Program-made: the position numbers and the translations under genes
Notes under the pieces: generated by a model
Told to the model about the DNA's origin: nothing
Database searches by the model: none
The model's input: only the letters and a program-made list of their open reading frames with translations
Shown here: positions 6,474 to 13,908 of the stretch, piece after piece
Position numbering within the stretch: the first letter of the stretch is position 1
How the letters are laid out: each line of letters begins with the position of its first letter
DNA from: an uncultured Bulleidia sp.
GTDB taxonomy: Bacteria; Bacillota_I; Bacilli_A; Erysipelotrichales; Erysipelotrichaceae
Assembly: GCA_934725105.1 (NCBI GenBank)
Contig: CAKVBD010000039.1
Location: forward strand, 1-19,237
Direction of reading: 5' to 3'
Length of the DNA stretch: 19,237 bases

Positions 6474-9206
6474 CTAAAGTGCAAACAAGCCTTCGTTCAT
6501 TTCTTCTTTATCATTCACACTATTTAACGCTTCACTTGCCAATTGGATACTCTCATATCTCAAATATCCATCTACAAATTCATCATTTTCAAATAAATCA
6601 CTTGGACAATTCCAAACAATTTCCTTATCAATAACAACCAAATGCATTGTATGCTCACTGTAAATCACATTACCACCCAAACCTGTCATATATTTAACAA
6701 TTTGAGGATTTGTCTTATCATTTACAACAAAATGTATTCGAACACCATTCCAATGAAGTTTAGATAATAAATCATAGTATTGATAAAACGAATCAAAATC
6801 ATTTGTTGTAGAAAAGAAAGTGATTTCCTTTTTCGCATTCTTCATATCATCAACAACTTGCTTTTTAAATCCTTCATAATCAAACAACATTTTCTCGATA
6901 TCACTATCACCCGTCTCATTTTGAATGAAGTAACCATTGCTCAAATATACTTTCAGTCGCTTTTCATACATACTTTTTGCCATTCGTATTTCAGAATCCA
7001 CATAGTCATATACTTTAATCGTATCTTTATTTTCAAATTCTCTTTCAATTCTTCCTGTATATTGAATCACTCGATAATCCGCAGAAAAAGGTGCAGTGAT
7101 AAACAAAGTACGCAATGCTGGAAGGTCAAACCCTTCACCAATTCCTTTGCTGATTGCCAATAAAACAAACGGTTTATCAGATAAATCCTTTAATTTCTGC
7201 AAAGTTTCATTTCTATCCTTCACTTTTGTTTTTCCATGGATGATAAATACATTCTCAACAGATTGTTCCAACATTTGTTTCAATGTCTCTAAATGTTCAA
7301 TTCTTTCTGATAAAACAATACATTGACTATTTGCTCTATATTCTTTTAAAACATCTTGGAAAATCATGTAATTTCTTGCTTGATTCTCACAAAGATATTT
7401 CAATAACTCTGTAGGAGTATAATCTTTCTCAAGAATTCTTGTATTTGTATATCGTGGAATTAATATCTTATGCATTGCACTAACAGACTGCTTTCTTCCA
7501 TTTGCTCTAATTGGGCCACAATACATTTGCACAACAGGGAAAAGACCTTTTTGTTTATCCGGGGTAGCTGATAACCCATACACTCTTTTGGCTTTTACAC
7601 GTTTTAAAATCAAGTCATATGTTGTACTACCAATGTTATGACATTCATCAACAATAACCATTCCATAGTTCGAAAGTATTTCATCAATATTTTCCATAGC
7701 TGCTAATGACTTATCCACCGCAACATCAACATTTCCAAATACTTGTTTATTATTTCCATCAATCCTTCCAATATAAGTATTCTTTTTTTGATCACACCCT
7801 TCATATTGAAGAAATTTCTTTATTTGGCTTATCCATTGTTTTTGCAATACGACACGATTCACGATAATTAAGGTATTCACTTTTAATTGTGCAATCAAAT
7901 AAATCGTCGCAATCGTTTTTCCCCAACCTGTTTCTGCCTTTAGAATTCCCAAATCATATTTCATCAACTTAGAAATGGCTAATGATTGATCCTCACGTAT
8001 ATTACCTTTAAACGCAACTTCAATTTCTTTTCCCTGAACACAATGATTTTCATAGATCCATTGCGTTCCTGGCATCCTATCTTTCAAAAATTCAAATCTT
8101 CCTCTAGGAATATATAAATATTGATCAGTTTCTTCATACCAGCATTTAATCCTTGGTGTATTATAAATCGGCAAATTCATCTGCACTTTATTTTTATAAT
8201 CAGGATTGATTATGGAAGCTGAACGTTTGATTAGATTCAATGTTGCCGCATTCAATCCATGCTTTGATATTCTTAACATTGATTCCTCAACACATTCAAT
8301 TTCCCTAGCGTATTTAAAATCTGTATCCAATGATAATGCCAATTGATCATTTTCAAAGAAGTAATCTTCTTCATATTGTGTTAATACTTCAATCTCTTCT
8401 GGTGTGATTTTTTTGATTTGTGCTAAATATTCCATTGGGTGCTTTATATATTTTCCATCCGTATCAATAAAGCATGTTGTTCTCTCTTTGCTAAGCAGTG
8501 CATGTTTCCAAAATGGTGCTGCAATCAAATTTCCCAATCCCTTTTCATTTACATAGTCTTGATTTGGAAAAATACGATCAAAACTTTTAAACGAAATATT
8601 CTTATTGCGATTCATTGCTTTTTCTAACAAACAATTCGCTAATCTTCTTACTTTATATGCTTGTATTGCATGAGAAAAGAAAAACCAAAGATGACCACCT
8701 TGCCCGCTTGCACTCTTTTCCATGACGCATTCTAATTCAAGTTCTCTAGCAATCCTATAGACACATAACATTGCTTCAAACCAATCATCCTCATCAAAAT
8801 CAATCGCCATAAAATAACAAGTACTGTTATTTTGCAAAGGATATAGTCCTATTCCTGAAAATTCAGCATCTTTTAAATGTTTTGATAATATGTCGTTAGT
8901 TAATGGTTCTCTTTCAAAATATCGACACTCTATACATTTTTGCTTCATTCGATGCTTATGTGGACAACATTCTTTCATATTATTTTTACAAGATGGTGCC
9001 CAGCCATATTTATTTTGCTTCTTATTCCAGAAACGGTACGCAAAAACAGTGTCATTCCCTCGGAAATAACTTTTAAATATTTCTATCTTTTCATTTAAAG
9101 ACAACTCTTCCCCATCTTTAAAATAGAATATTCCATTTTCTTTCAACAATTGCTTAAGCCTTTTATTCTCAGCCTCTAATTGTCTATATTCATCTTCATT
9201 ATGCAT
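6474..9206 (-). CDS. Primase-helicase (TOTE-type AEP domain, SF2 helicase, degenerate PLD-like end)
   Basis: About 910 residues. The ATG at 9206 is preferred, with GGGAAG 7 bases upstream; a GTG at 9221 would add 5 residues. Numbering below uses the longer form. Coiled start ~10-30; cysteine cluster Cys78, 85, 86, 96, 99, probably zinc-binding; archaeo-eukaryotic-type primase with AIDFDEDDW (Asp141, Asp143), SASGQGGHLW (His177) and FDRIFPNQD; then an SF2 helicase with ETGWGKT (Walker A, ~430-436), DECH (525-528), SAT (551-553), GEGFDLP and QYTGRIER. The tail (~770-880) resembles a phospholipase D fold, but its HKD motif is degenerate: HTMHLVVID has no Lys where expected. The layout matches the primase-helicase named in TOTE conflict systems. 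Here it is alone, 32 bases behind a GH1 gene without a terminator between. It may defend against foreign DNA or repair DNA; the role is unproven. Confidence 0.85.
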   Translation of the reverse strand: MHNEDEYRQLEAENKRLKQLLKENGIFYFKDGEELSLNEKIEIFKSYFRGNDTVFAYRFWNKKQNKYGWAPSCKNNMKECCPHKHRMKQKCIECRYFEREPLTNDILSKHLKDAEFSGIGLYPLQNNSTCYFMAIDFDEDDWFEAMLCVYRIARELELECVMEKSASGQGGHLWFFFSHAIQAYKVRRLANCLLEKAMNRNKNISFKSFDRIFPNQDYVNEKGLGNLIAAPFWKHALLSKERTTCFIDTDGKYIKHPMEYLAQIKKITPEEIEVLTQYEEDYFFENDQLALSLDTDFKYAREIECVEESMLRISKHGLNAATLNLIKRSASIINPDYKNKVQMNLPIYNTPRIKCWYEETDQYLYIPRGRFEFLKDRMPGTQWIYENHCVQGKEIEVAFKGNIREDQSLAISKLMKYDLGILKAETGWGKTIATIYLIAQLKVNTLIIVNRVVLQKQWISQIKKFLQYEGCDQKKNTYIGRIDGNNKQVFGNVDVAVDKSLAAMENIDEILSNYGMVIVDECHNIGSTTYDLILKRVKAKRVYGLSATPDKQKGLFPVVQMYCGPIRANGRKQSVSAMHKILIPRYTNTRILEKDYTPTELLKYLCENQARNYMIFQDVLKEYRANSQCIVLSERIEHLETLKQMLEQSVENVFIIHGKTKVKDRNETLQKLKDLSDKPFVLLAISKGIGEGFDLPALRTLFITAPFSADYRVIQYTGRIEREFENKDTIKVYDYVDSEIRMAKSMYEKRLKVYLSNGYFIQNETGDSDIEKMLFDYEGFKKQVVDDMKNAKKEITFFSTTNDFDSFYQYYDLLSKLHWNGVRIHFVVNDKTNPQIVKYMTGLGGNVIYSEHTMHLVVIDKEIVWNCPSDLFENDEFVDGYLRYESIQLASEALNSVNDKEEMNEGLFAL

Positions 9207-9238
9207 ATCATTTCTTCCCACAACACTATCAATAGTAT

Positions 9239-10597
9239 TTACATCTCTTCTCCATCACTCTCAATGACTTTCTTCAACCAGTGATAGCTCTTCTTTGGAA
9301 CACGTTTCATATCCCTAAGATCATGATTTGTACGATTCACATACACAACACCATATCTCTTTCTCATATCTCCCTGGGAAGAAAGAATATCAATTAAGCC
9401 CCAGCCAAGATAGCCAAGCACTGGAATACCATCTTCATGCATCGCATTAAACATTTCTTTAATATGTTCTCTATGATACGCAATACGATAATCATCCTGG
9501 ATTTCATGTTCACCATCCCATTCTTCCTGTACACCAATACCATTTTCAATTGGGAATACAGGCAATCCAGTTCTTTTATAAATCTTATTGATTACATCTC
9601 TAAATCCCAATGGATCAATCTGCCAGTTCCACTCTGTTGTTTCCAGATACGGATTATCCTGTCCACCATACATCAAATATTCATTTGGCACTGTTCCTTC
9701 AGGAATCTTATCTGAATTCACTGTTGTTGAACAATAATAAGAGAAGCAAATATAGTCTTCCTTATGATGACGAATCACTTCTAATTCTTCCTCTGTTGCC
9801 TTCATATCAATACGATGCGTTTCAACATAATGCATCATTTCCTCAGAATAATGTCCATGTGCAAAAGCATCCAGCAATGTTAAATTCATAAACTCATCAT
9901 GCTTTCTCGCACATAAAATATCCAAAGGTTTACATGTAGCAGGATACACTTCACTATATGCAAGCATACCACCAATCTTTGCATCACTATTCTCATGCAG
10001 ATAATCACAAATCGCACAATGTGCATACATTACATTATGAAAAATCTGATACAACGTGTTTGTATTCTTCTCACAATTCTCACTGCCTGCAATCTTATAT
10101 GCATACGGATTATGATATAAATTCTGTTCATTAAATGTAATCCAGTACTTCACACGATCGCTATAACGATCAATGATTTTCTTACCAAAACGAATAAATG
10201 CTTCTGTCACGTCTTTACTCAAAAAACCATTGTATGCTTCTGCTAGATGCAATGGCATATCAAAGTGATACATACAAATCATTGGTGTAATGTTTCTTTC
10301 CAGTAATCCATCAATCAAACGATCATAGAAAGCCAATCCTTCTTCATTGAATTCACCATCACCATCTTTCACACATCTACTCCAGGAAACCTGGAAACGA
10401 TACATATTCATACCAAGATCTTTCATTAAGTCCAGATCTTCATCAAAAGAATGATAATTATCATTCGCAAAATGCCAGTCACTGCGATGTTCTGCAGGTT
10501 CTACAATGTCATAGACAGACAAAGACTTTCCACCTTCATTCCATCCACCTTCCGTCTGCATGCTGCTAGAACTATTGCCCCAAAAGAATTGTGTCAT
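9239..10597 (-). CDS. GH1 beta-glucosidase, probably 6-phospho-beta-glucosidase
   Basis: A 452-residue cytoplasmic glycosidase of family GH1, full length for the family. The longer frame to 10678 is rejected: the ATG at 10597 follows AAAGGAGA and begins MTQFFWGNSSSSMQTEGG, the normal GH1 start. TFNEQN carries the acid/base Glu157 and PIENG the nucleophile Glu351. The segment S406-S407 to K413-R-Y415 (QGDMRKRYGVVYVN) is the phosphate-binding pattern of 6-phospho-glycosidases, so the substrate is expected to arrive phosphorylated through a PTS. The gene is the first of an apparent two-gene unit with the primase-helicase. Its leader (10598-10832) holds the 33-bp repeat array; I could not find a clear promoter there. 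Confidence 0.9.
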   Translation of the reverse strand: MTQFFWGNSSSSMQTEGGWNEGGKSLSVYDIVEPAEHRSDWHFANDNYHSFDEDLDLMKDLGMNMYRFQVSWSRCVKDGDGEFNEEGLAFYDRLIDGLLERNITPMICMYHFDMPLHLAEAYNGFLSKDVTEAFIRFGKKIIDRYSDRVKYWITFNEQNLYHNPYAYKIAGSENCEKNTNTLYQIFHNVMYAHCAICDYLHENSDAKIGGMLAYSEVYPATCKPLDILCARKHDEFMNLTLLDAFAHGHYSEEMMHYVETHRIDMKATEEELEVIRHHKEDYICFSYYCSTTVNSDKIPEGTVPNEYLMYGGQDNPYLETTEWNWQIDPLGFRDVINKIYKRTGLPVFPIENGIGVQEEWDGEHEIQDDYRIAYHREHIKEMFNAMHEDGIPVLGYLGWGLIDILSSQGDMRKRYGVVYVNRTNHDLRDMKRVPKKSYHWLKKVIESDGEEM

Positions 10598-10692
10598 TAT
10601 AAATTGTCTCCTTTTATAAACTTCTACTTCTATATTGTCATTTCGTTCATATTTCTTCAAGCATAATCCATTTCTCATATCTATAATTCGCC

Positions 10693-10806
10693 AAAAGGTG
10701 CAAGTTACTGTCTTAAAAAAGTACTAAAAGGTGCAAATTATACATTCAAAAACATGCTTAAAGGTGCAAATCATACTCCAAAAAAGGTATAAAAAGGTGC
10801 AAGTTA
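10693..10806 (+). repeat. Direct-repeat array 1: four units, exact 33-bp period
   Basis: The motif AAAAGGTGCAARTTA begins at 10693, 10726, 10759 (first base T) and 10792. GGTGCAA recurs at 10697, 10730, 10763 and 10796, each exactly 33 bases apart. The 18-base intervals are A-rich but not conserved, so this is spaced motif repetition rather than a simple tandem repeat. It lies between the terminator of one GH1 gene and the start of the next. Exact spacing of about three helix turns suggests binding by a repeated or oligomeric protein, such as a transposase at an element end or a regulator. Confidence 0.85.
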
Positions 10807-10832
10807 TAATGAAATCCATTTTACAAGTATAG

Positions 10833-10880
10833 AAAAAAGAGATATTGATGCGTAAATCACTCACACAATACCTCTTTTTT
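10833..10880 (-). terminator. Terminator of the second GH1 gene
   Basis: In the minus direction AAAAAAGAGGTATTG pairs with CAATATCTCTTTTTT (15 pairs, one G-U) around an 18-base loop, 3 bases after the GH1 stop codon. The A/T-flanked stem could also stop plus-strand transcription. Confidence 0.85.
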
Positions 10881-10883
10881 TCA

Positions 10884-12380
10884 TTACTTCAAATCTTCTC
10901 CATTACTCTGGATACATTTCTGATACCAGTAGTAAGAATCCTTGCACTTTCTTTCCATTGTGCCCTGACCATAGTTATCGGCATCAACGTAGATCTGACC
11001 ATATCTCTTAGCCATTTCACCTTCACCATTACTAACCATGTCAACGCATCCCCAATACAGATAACCCATTAAAGGAATACCATCAATATCAACTGCATCC
11101 TTCATAGACTGGATATTAGCTCTCATATAATCAATACGATAATCATCATGCACTGTATTATCTTCAAATGTATCATTCCATCCAATACCATTTTCAACAC
11201 AGAATAAATCACAATGATATCTATTATAGAATGTATTCAATACAATTCTTAAGCACTGTGGATCTGTAGCCCATCCCCATGCATTTGTTTTGAGGTAAGG
11301 GTTTGCAATTGTTCTTTGCATTGCACCATTACCTTCACCCTTTTCCATGTCTTCATCAACATGTGTTGTTAATACATGAGAACCATAACATGAGAAGCTC
11401 AAGAAATCACAAACACCAGCCTTCAATAAAGCATCATCACCATCTTCAAAAGGAATTGTAATATTCTTTCTTTCATATTCCTTTAGCTTATATTTAGGAT
11501 ATACACCTGTCATCTGCACATCAGAATAGAACAATGTTCTATCTTCCTGCTGTTTTGCTAATAACTGGTCATATGGATCACATGTATAGCCATACACAGG
11601 ACCAAAAGCAAGCATCATACCAACACGAATTTCCGGATGAGACTGATGTGCCGCAATCACTGTTTTCGCACTTGCCAAGAACTGGTGGAACGTTGCATTC
11701 GCAATATTCTGTTCATCCGCATGAATCAAGCCAGCAGTTACATAAGGAGCAGCTTCAATACAGTTAATTTCATTAAATGTTAAATAATACTTACACAAAC
11801 CTTCAAAACGATCAAAGCATGTTTCCGCATAACGAACAAACATATCCACAAGTTTACGATCATCCCATCCATTAAATCTCTGTGCTAATGATAATGGCGT
11901 TTCATAGTGAGACAATGTAACAAGTGGTTCAATACCATACTTCTTACACTCTTCCATGACACTCTTATAGAAAGCAACACCTTCTTCATTCACATTTGCA
12001 TCATCACCATTAGGAAAAATACGTGACCATTTAATAGAAAGTCTAAAGCACTTAAAACCTTCTTCTGCACATAGTTTGATATCTTCTTTATAATGATGAT
12101 AAAAATCAGAAGCAATGTGAGAAGGATAATAATACTTGTCATCATCTAACAGACAAGGAATCGCACCTTCTGGTAAATGTCTTTCTTCAGAACCAAAGCA
12201 TAAAGGTGTAGAACCTGTTGTTCCATCTTCCTTCTTCCAAGTTACCTGACGACGAACTGTATGAGAGCCGTTTGTCATAACGTCTGCAGTTGCAAGACCT
12301 GCACCACCTTCAAATACACCGCCTTCATACTGATTGGCAGCAGTAGCGCCACCCCATAAAAAATCTTTACTAAATCCCAT
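10884..12380 (-). CDS. GH1 beta-glucosidase, probably 6-phospho-beta-glucosidase
   Basis: A 498-residue GH1 enzyme starting MGFSKDFLWGGATAANQYEGG, with acid/base Glu204 in TFNE and nucleophile Glu396 in CVENG. SNGEGEMAKRYGQIYVD (Ser450, Lys458, Tyr460) is the 6-phosphate recognition signature. It is only distantly similar to the neighbouring GH1 (9239-10597) and has a longer N-terminal loop (~28-90, with GSEERHLPEGAIP) typical of BglA/ArbB-type enzymes, so the two probably take different substrates. The ribosome site AAGAGAG is moderate. A promoter with an extended -10 box lies inside the end of the upstream ATPase gene, and a strong terminator follows, so it is likely a single-gene transcript. 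Confidence 0.93.
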   Translation of the reverse strand: MGFSKDFLWGGATAANQYEGGVFEGGAGLATADVMTNGSHTVRRQVTWKKEDGTTGSTPLCFGSEERHLPEGAIPCLLDDDKYYYPSHIASDFYHHYKEDIKLCAEEGFKCFRLSIKWSRIFPNGDDANVNEEGVAFYKSVMEECKKYGIEPLVTLSHYETPLSLAQRFNGWDDRKLVDMFVRYAETCFDRFEGLCKYYLTFNEINCIEAAPYVTAGLIHADEQNIANATFHQFLASAKTVIAAHQSHPEIRVGMMLAFGPVYGYTCDPYDQLLAKQQEDRTLFYSDVQMTGVYPKYKLKEYERKNITIPFEDGDDALLKAGVCDFLSFSCYGSHVLTTHVDEDMEKGEGNGAMQRTIANPYLKTNAWGWATDPQCLRIVLNTFYNRYHCDLFCVENGIGWNDTFEDNTVHDDYRIDYMRANIQSMKDAVDIDGIPLMGYLYWGCVDMVSNGEGEMAKRYGQIYVDADNYGQGTMERKCKDSYYWYQKCIQSNGEDLK

Positions 12381-12407
12381 AATACGTTTTCTCTCTTTCT
12401 GCTTTCT

Positions 12408-12438
12408 ATTATAACAACTTTATTTATACACTCGTCAG
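12408..12438 (-). promoter_or_regulatory. Extended -10 promoter of the second GH1 gene
   Basis: On the minus strand TGT-TATAAT (12416-12408) is a perfect -10 box with the TG extension. A weaker CTGACG at 12433-12438 lies 19 bases upstream and overlaps the final codons of the ATPase gene. The leader would be about 20 bases. Confidence 0.6.
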
Positions 12439-13743
12439 TAAAAATGCCATATATGTTGGAAGTGTTAAGATTTTCTCACTTCTTCCAACATTGTAATCAC
12501 CTAGCTTGATCACCTGATTCACATGATATTTCTCAGGATGTTTCAATATTGTTTTTGTGCTCTTTGTATTTCCTGTGGTAGCCTTCACTTCAACAAGTGT
12601 ACATTCCCCTTTATAGCGAATTACAAAGTCAACTTCTAGTCCGGAATCTTTACGATAGTAGTATAGTTTTCTTCCCATTTTATAAAATATATCTGCAACA
12701 AGATTTTCAAACATTGCACCTTTATACCCATAAAGATTTCCTTGCAGAATATCAAATTGTGTACCATCTTCCAACATACTTACAAACAAACCAGTATCAC
12801 ACATATATACTTTGAATATTTCTTCAATTGCATTTCCGTCTAATGGAAGTTCTGTCAAAGAAAGATTATGACATCTTGTAATAATCCCAGCATCTTCAAT
12901 CCATTGCAGACTGCCAACAAATGATTTTGCGGTTGCTTTTTTTTGAATCAAAGAATATTGAAATTTCTTATTTTCTTTTGCCAATTGTCTAGGAATCGAT
13001 TGAAAACATTCTTGAATTTTAGATTTATCTCTTCCCTGTGCATATTTCACCATATCATCTTCATACGATCTAACAATATCTCTCTGCAATTGAAGTACTT
13101 CATTCATTTGCTTCCTAGCCACAAACGCACTCACAACTTCAGGCATTCCACCAACAACTGTATATTGCAACAATAATTCCTTCAATCTTTGATGCAACGC
13201 TTCAGGAATCACAGTTTCATCTTCCAGTGATTTCCTTAAAATTGATATGATTGCTTCAGATATTCCATTCGCCCATAGAAACTCTTCAAAATCCAAAGGA
13301 TTCATATGTAACGTTGTTTCTGAGCCAACAGGAATCGACTTAGGTTGTTCACCATAGCCTCTCACGCCAAGCAAAGACCCTGTTCCAATGACATCATAAC
13401 GTCCATCGATTCTAAAGAATTTCAATGCAGTTCGTGCTTGTGCACATTCTTGGATTTCATCCAAAATCAATATTGTTTTCTCAGCTTCAAATACAGCCTT
13501 TTGACCAAGCAACGCAGAAATCATCATCGTTATATTGTCCACATCTAATGATCCAGAAAAAATCGAATTATATTCCGGATTTTCAAAAAAGTTCAAATAC
13601 ACAACATGTTCATAATTATCTTCCGCAAATTTCATTACAGAATATGTTTTTCCACATTGTCTGCATCCTTTTATAATTAATGGCTTTCTTTCCTTTGTAT
13701 TTTTCCATTGCAACAATTTTTCTTCTATTTTTCTCTTCAACAT
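12424..13743 (-). CDS. AAA ATPase with C-terminal DUF4143 nuclease-like domain
   Basis: A 439-residue protein of the AAA_14/DUF4143 (COG1373) family, common in bacteria and archaea and still without a firm function. The N-terminal ATPase has Walker A GCRQCGKT (26-33) and Walker B ILILDEIQE (91-98). The C-terminal part carries a PD-(D/E)XK-like pattern: Glu346, GLEVDFVI with Asp372 and LVEVKA with Glu385 and Lys387, complete enough for possible nuclease activity. The start ATG at 13743 has a weak ribosome site (GCAGG). It has its own likely promoter inside the 33-bp repeat array 2. It separates the sulfatase/PTS operon from the GH1 gene and looks like an insertion into a sugar locus. Confidence 0.9.
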   Translation of the reverse strand: MLKRKIEEKLLQWKNTKERKPLIIKGCRQCGKTYSVMKFAEDNYEHVVYLNFFENPEYNSIFSGSLDVDNITMMISALLGQKAVFEAEKTILILDEIQECAQARTALKFFRIDGRYDVIGTGSLLGVRGYGEQPKSIPVGSETTLHMNPLDFEEFLWANGISEAIISILRKSLEDETVIPEALHQRLKELLLQYTVVGGMPEVVSAFVARKQMNEVLQLQRDIVRSYEDDMVKYAQGRDKSKIQECFQSIPRQLAKENKKFQYSLIQKKATAKSFVGSLQWIEDAGIITRCHNLSLTELPLDGNAIEEIFKVYMCDTGLFVSMLEDGTQFDILQGNLYGYKGAMFENLVADIFYKMGRKLYYYRKDSGLEVDFVIRYKGECTLVEVKATTGNTKSTKTILKHPEKYHVNQVIKLGDYNVGRSEKILTLPTYMAFLLTSV

Positions 13744-13765
13744 AAATGTACCTGCTTCTAACTAC

Positions 13766-13793
13766 ATTTTACTTTGAAGTCCATATTTTTCAA
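13766..13793 (-). promoter_or_regulatory. Promoter of the ATPase gene, built on a repeat unit
   Basis: TTGAAA (13793-13788), a 16-base spacer and TAAAAT (13771-13766) on the minus strand, with 5 of 6 consensus bases in each box. The -35 box is part of the last repeat of array 2 (CCCTTGAAAAA). Confidence 0.6.
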
Positions 13794-13870
13794 GGGACTT
13801 TTTTTGGCGAACTGTGACTTTTTCAAGGGACTTTTCTATGTAAACTGCAACTTTTTCAAACGACTTTCCC
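13788..13870 (-). repeat. Direct-repeat array 2: three units, exact 33-bp period
   Basis: On the plus strand TTTTTCAAGGGACTTTT recurs with its CAAGGGACTT core at 13791 and 13824 and the variant CAAACGACTT at 13857, exactly 33 bases apart. A second sub-motif, AAAAAGTYRCAGTT on the minus strand, sits between them twice. On the minus strand each unit thus carries AAAAAGTTGCAGTTT followed by AAAAGTCCCTTG. The array begins right after the terminator of the phosphoesterase gene. It shares period and general design, but not exact sequence, with array 1, and is in the opposite orientation. Confidence 0.8.
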
Positions 13871-13901
13871 AAAAAAGAGCACATCATATTGACGTACTCT
13901 T
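13871..13901 (-). terminator. Terminator of the PTS-sulfatase-phosphoesterase operon
   Basis: In the minus direction AAGAGTACGTCA pairs with TGATGTGCTCTT (12 pairs, two G-U) around a 3-base loop, followed by a run of T. It starts 7 bases after the phosphoesterase stop codon. Confidence 0.88.
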
Positions 13902-13908
13902 GTAAAAA

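Noticed and set aside
6780..7326. Plus-strand frames opposite the primase-helicase gene
   Set aside because: The minus-strand frame has all conserved helicase motifs. The opposite frames are rich in Ile/Phe/Ser with no recognisable motif.
10598..10678. Longer N-terminus for the first GH1 protein
   Set aside because: The extra 27 residues have no GH1 similarity, and AAAGGAGA sits correctly before the ATG at 10597.
10693..10806. CRISPR-like look of the 33-bp-period array
   Set aside because: The conserved motif is only about 15 bases, the intervals are 18-base A-rich sequence, the copies vary, and no cas gene is present.
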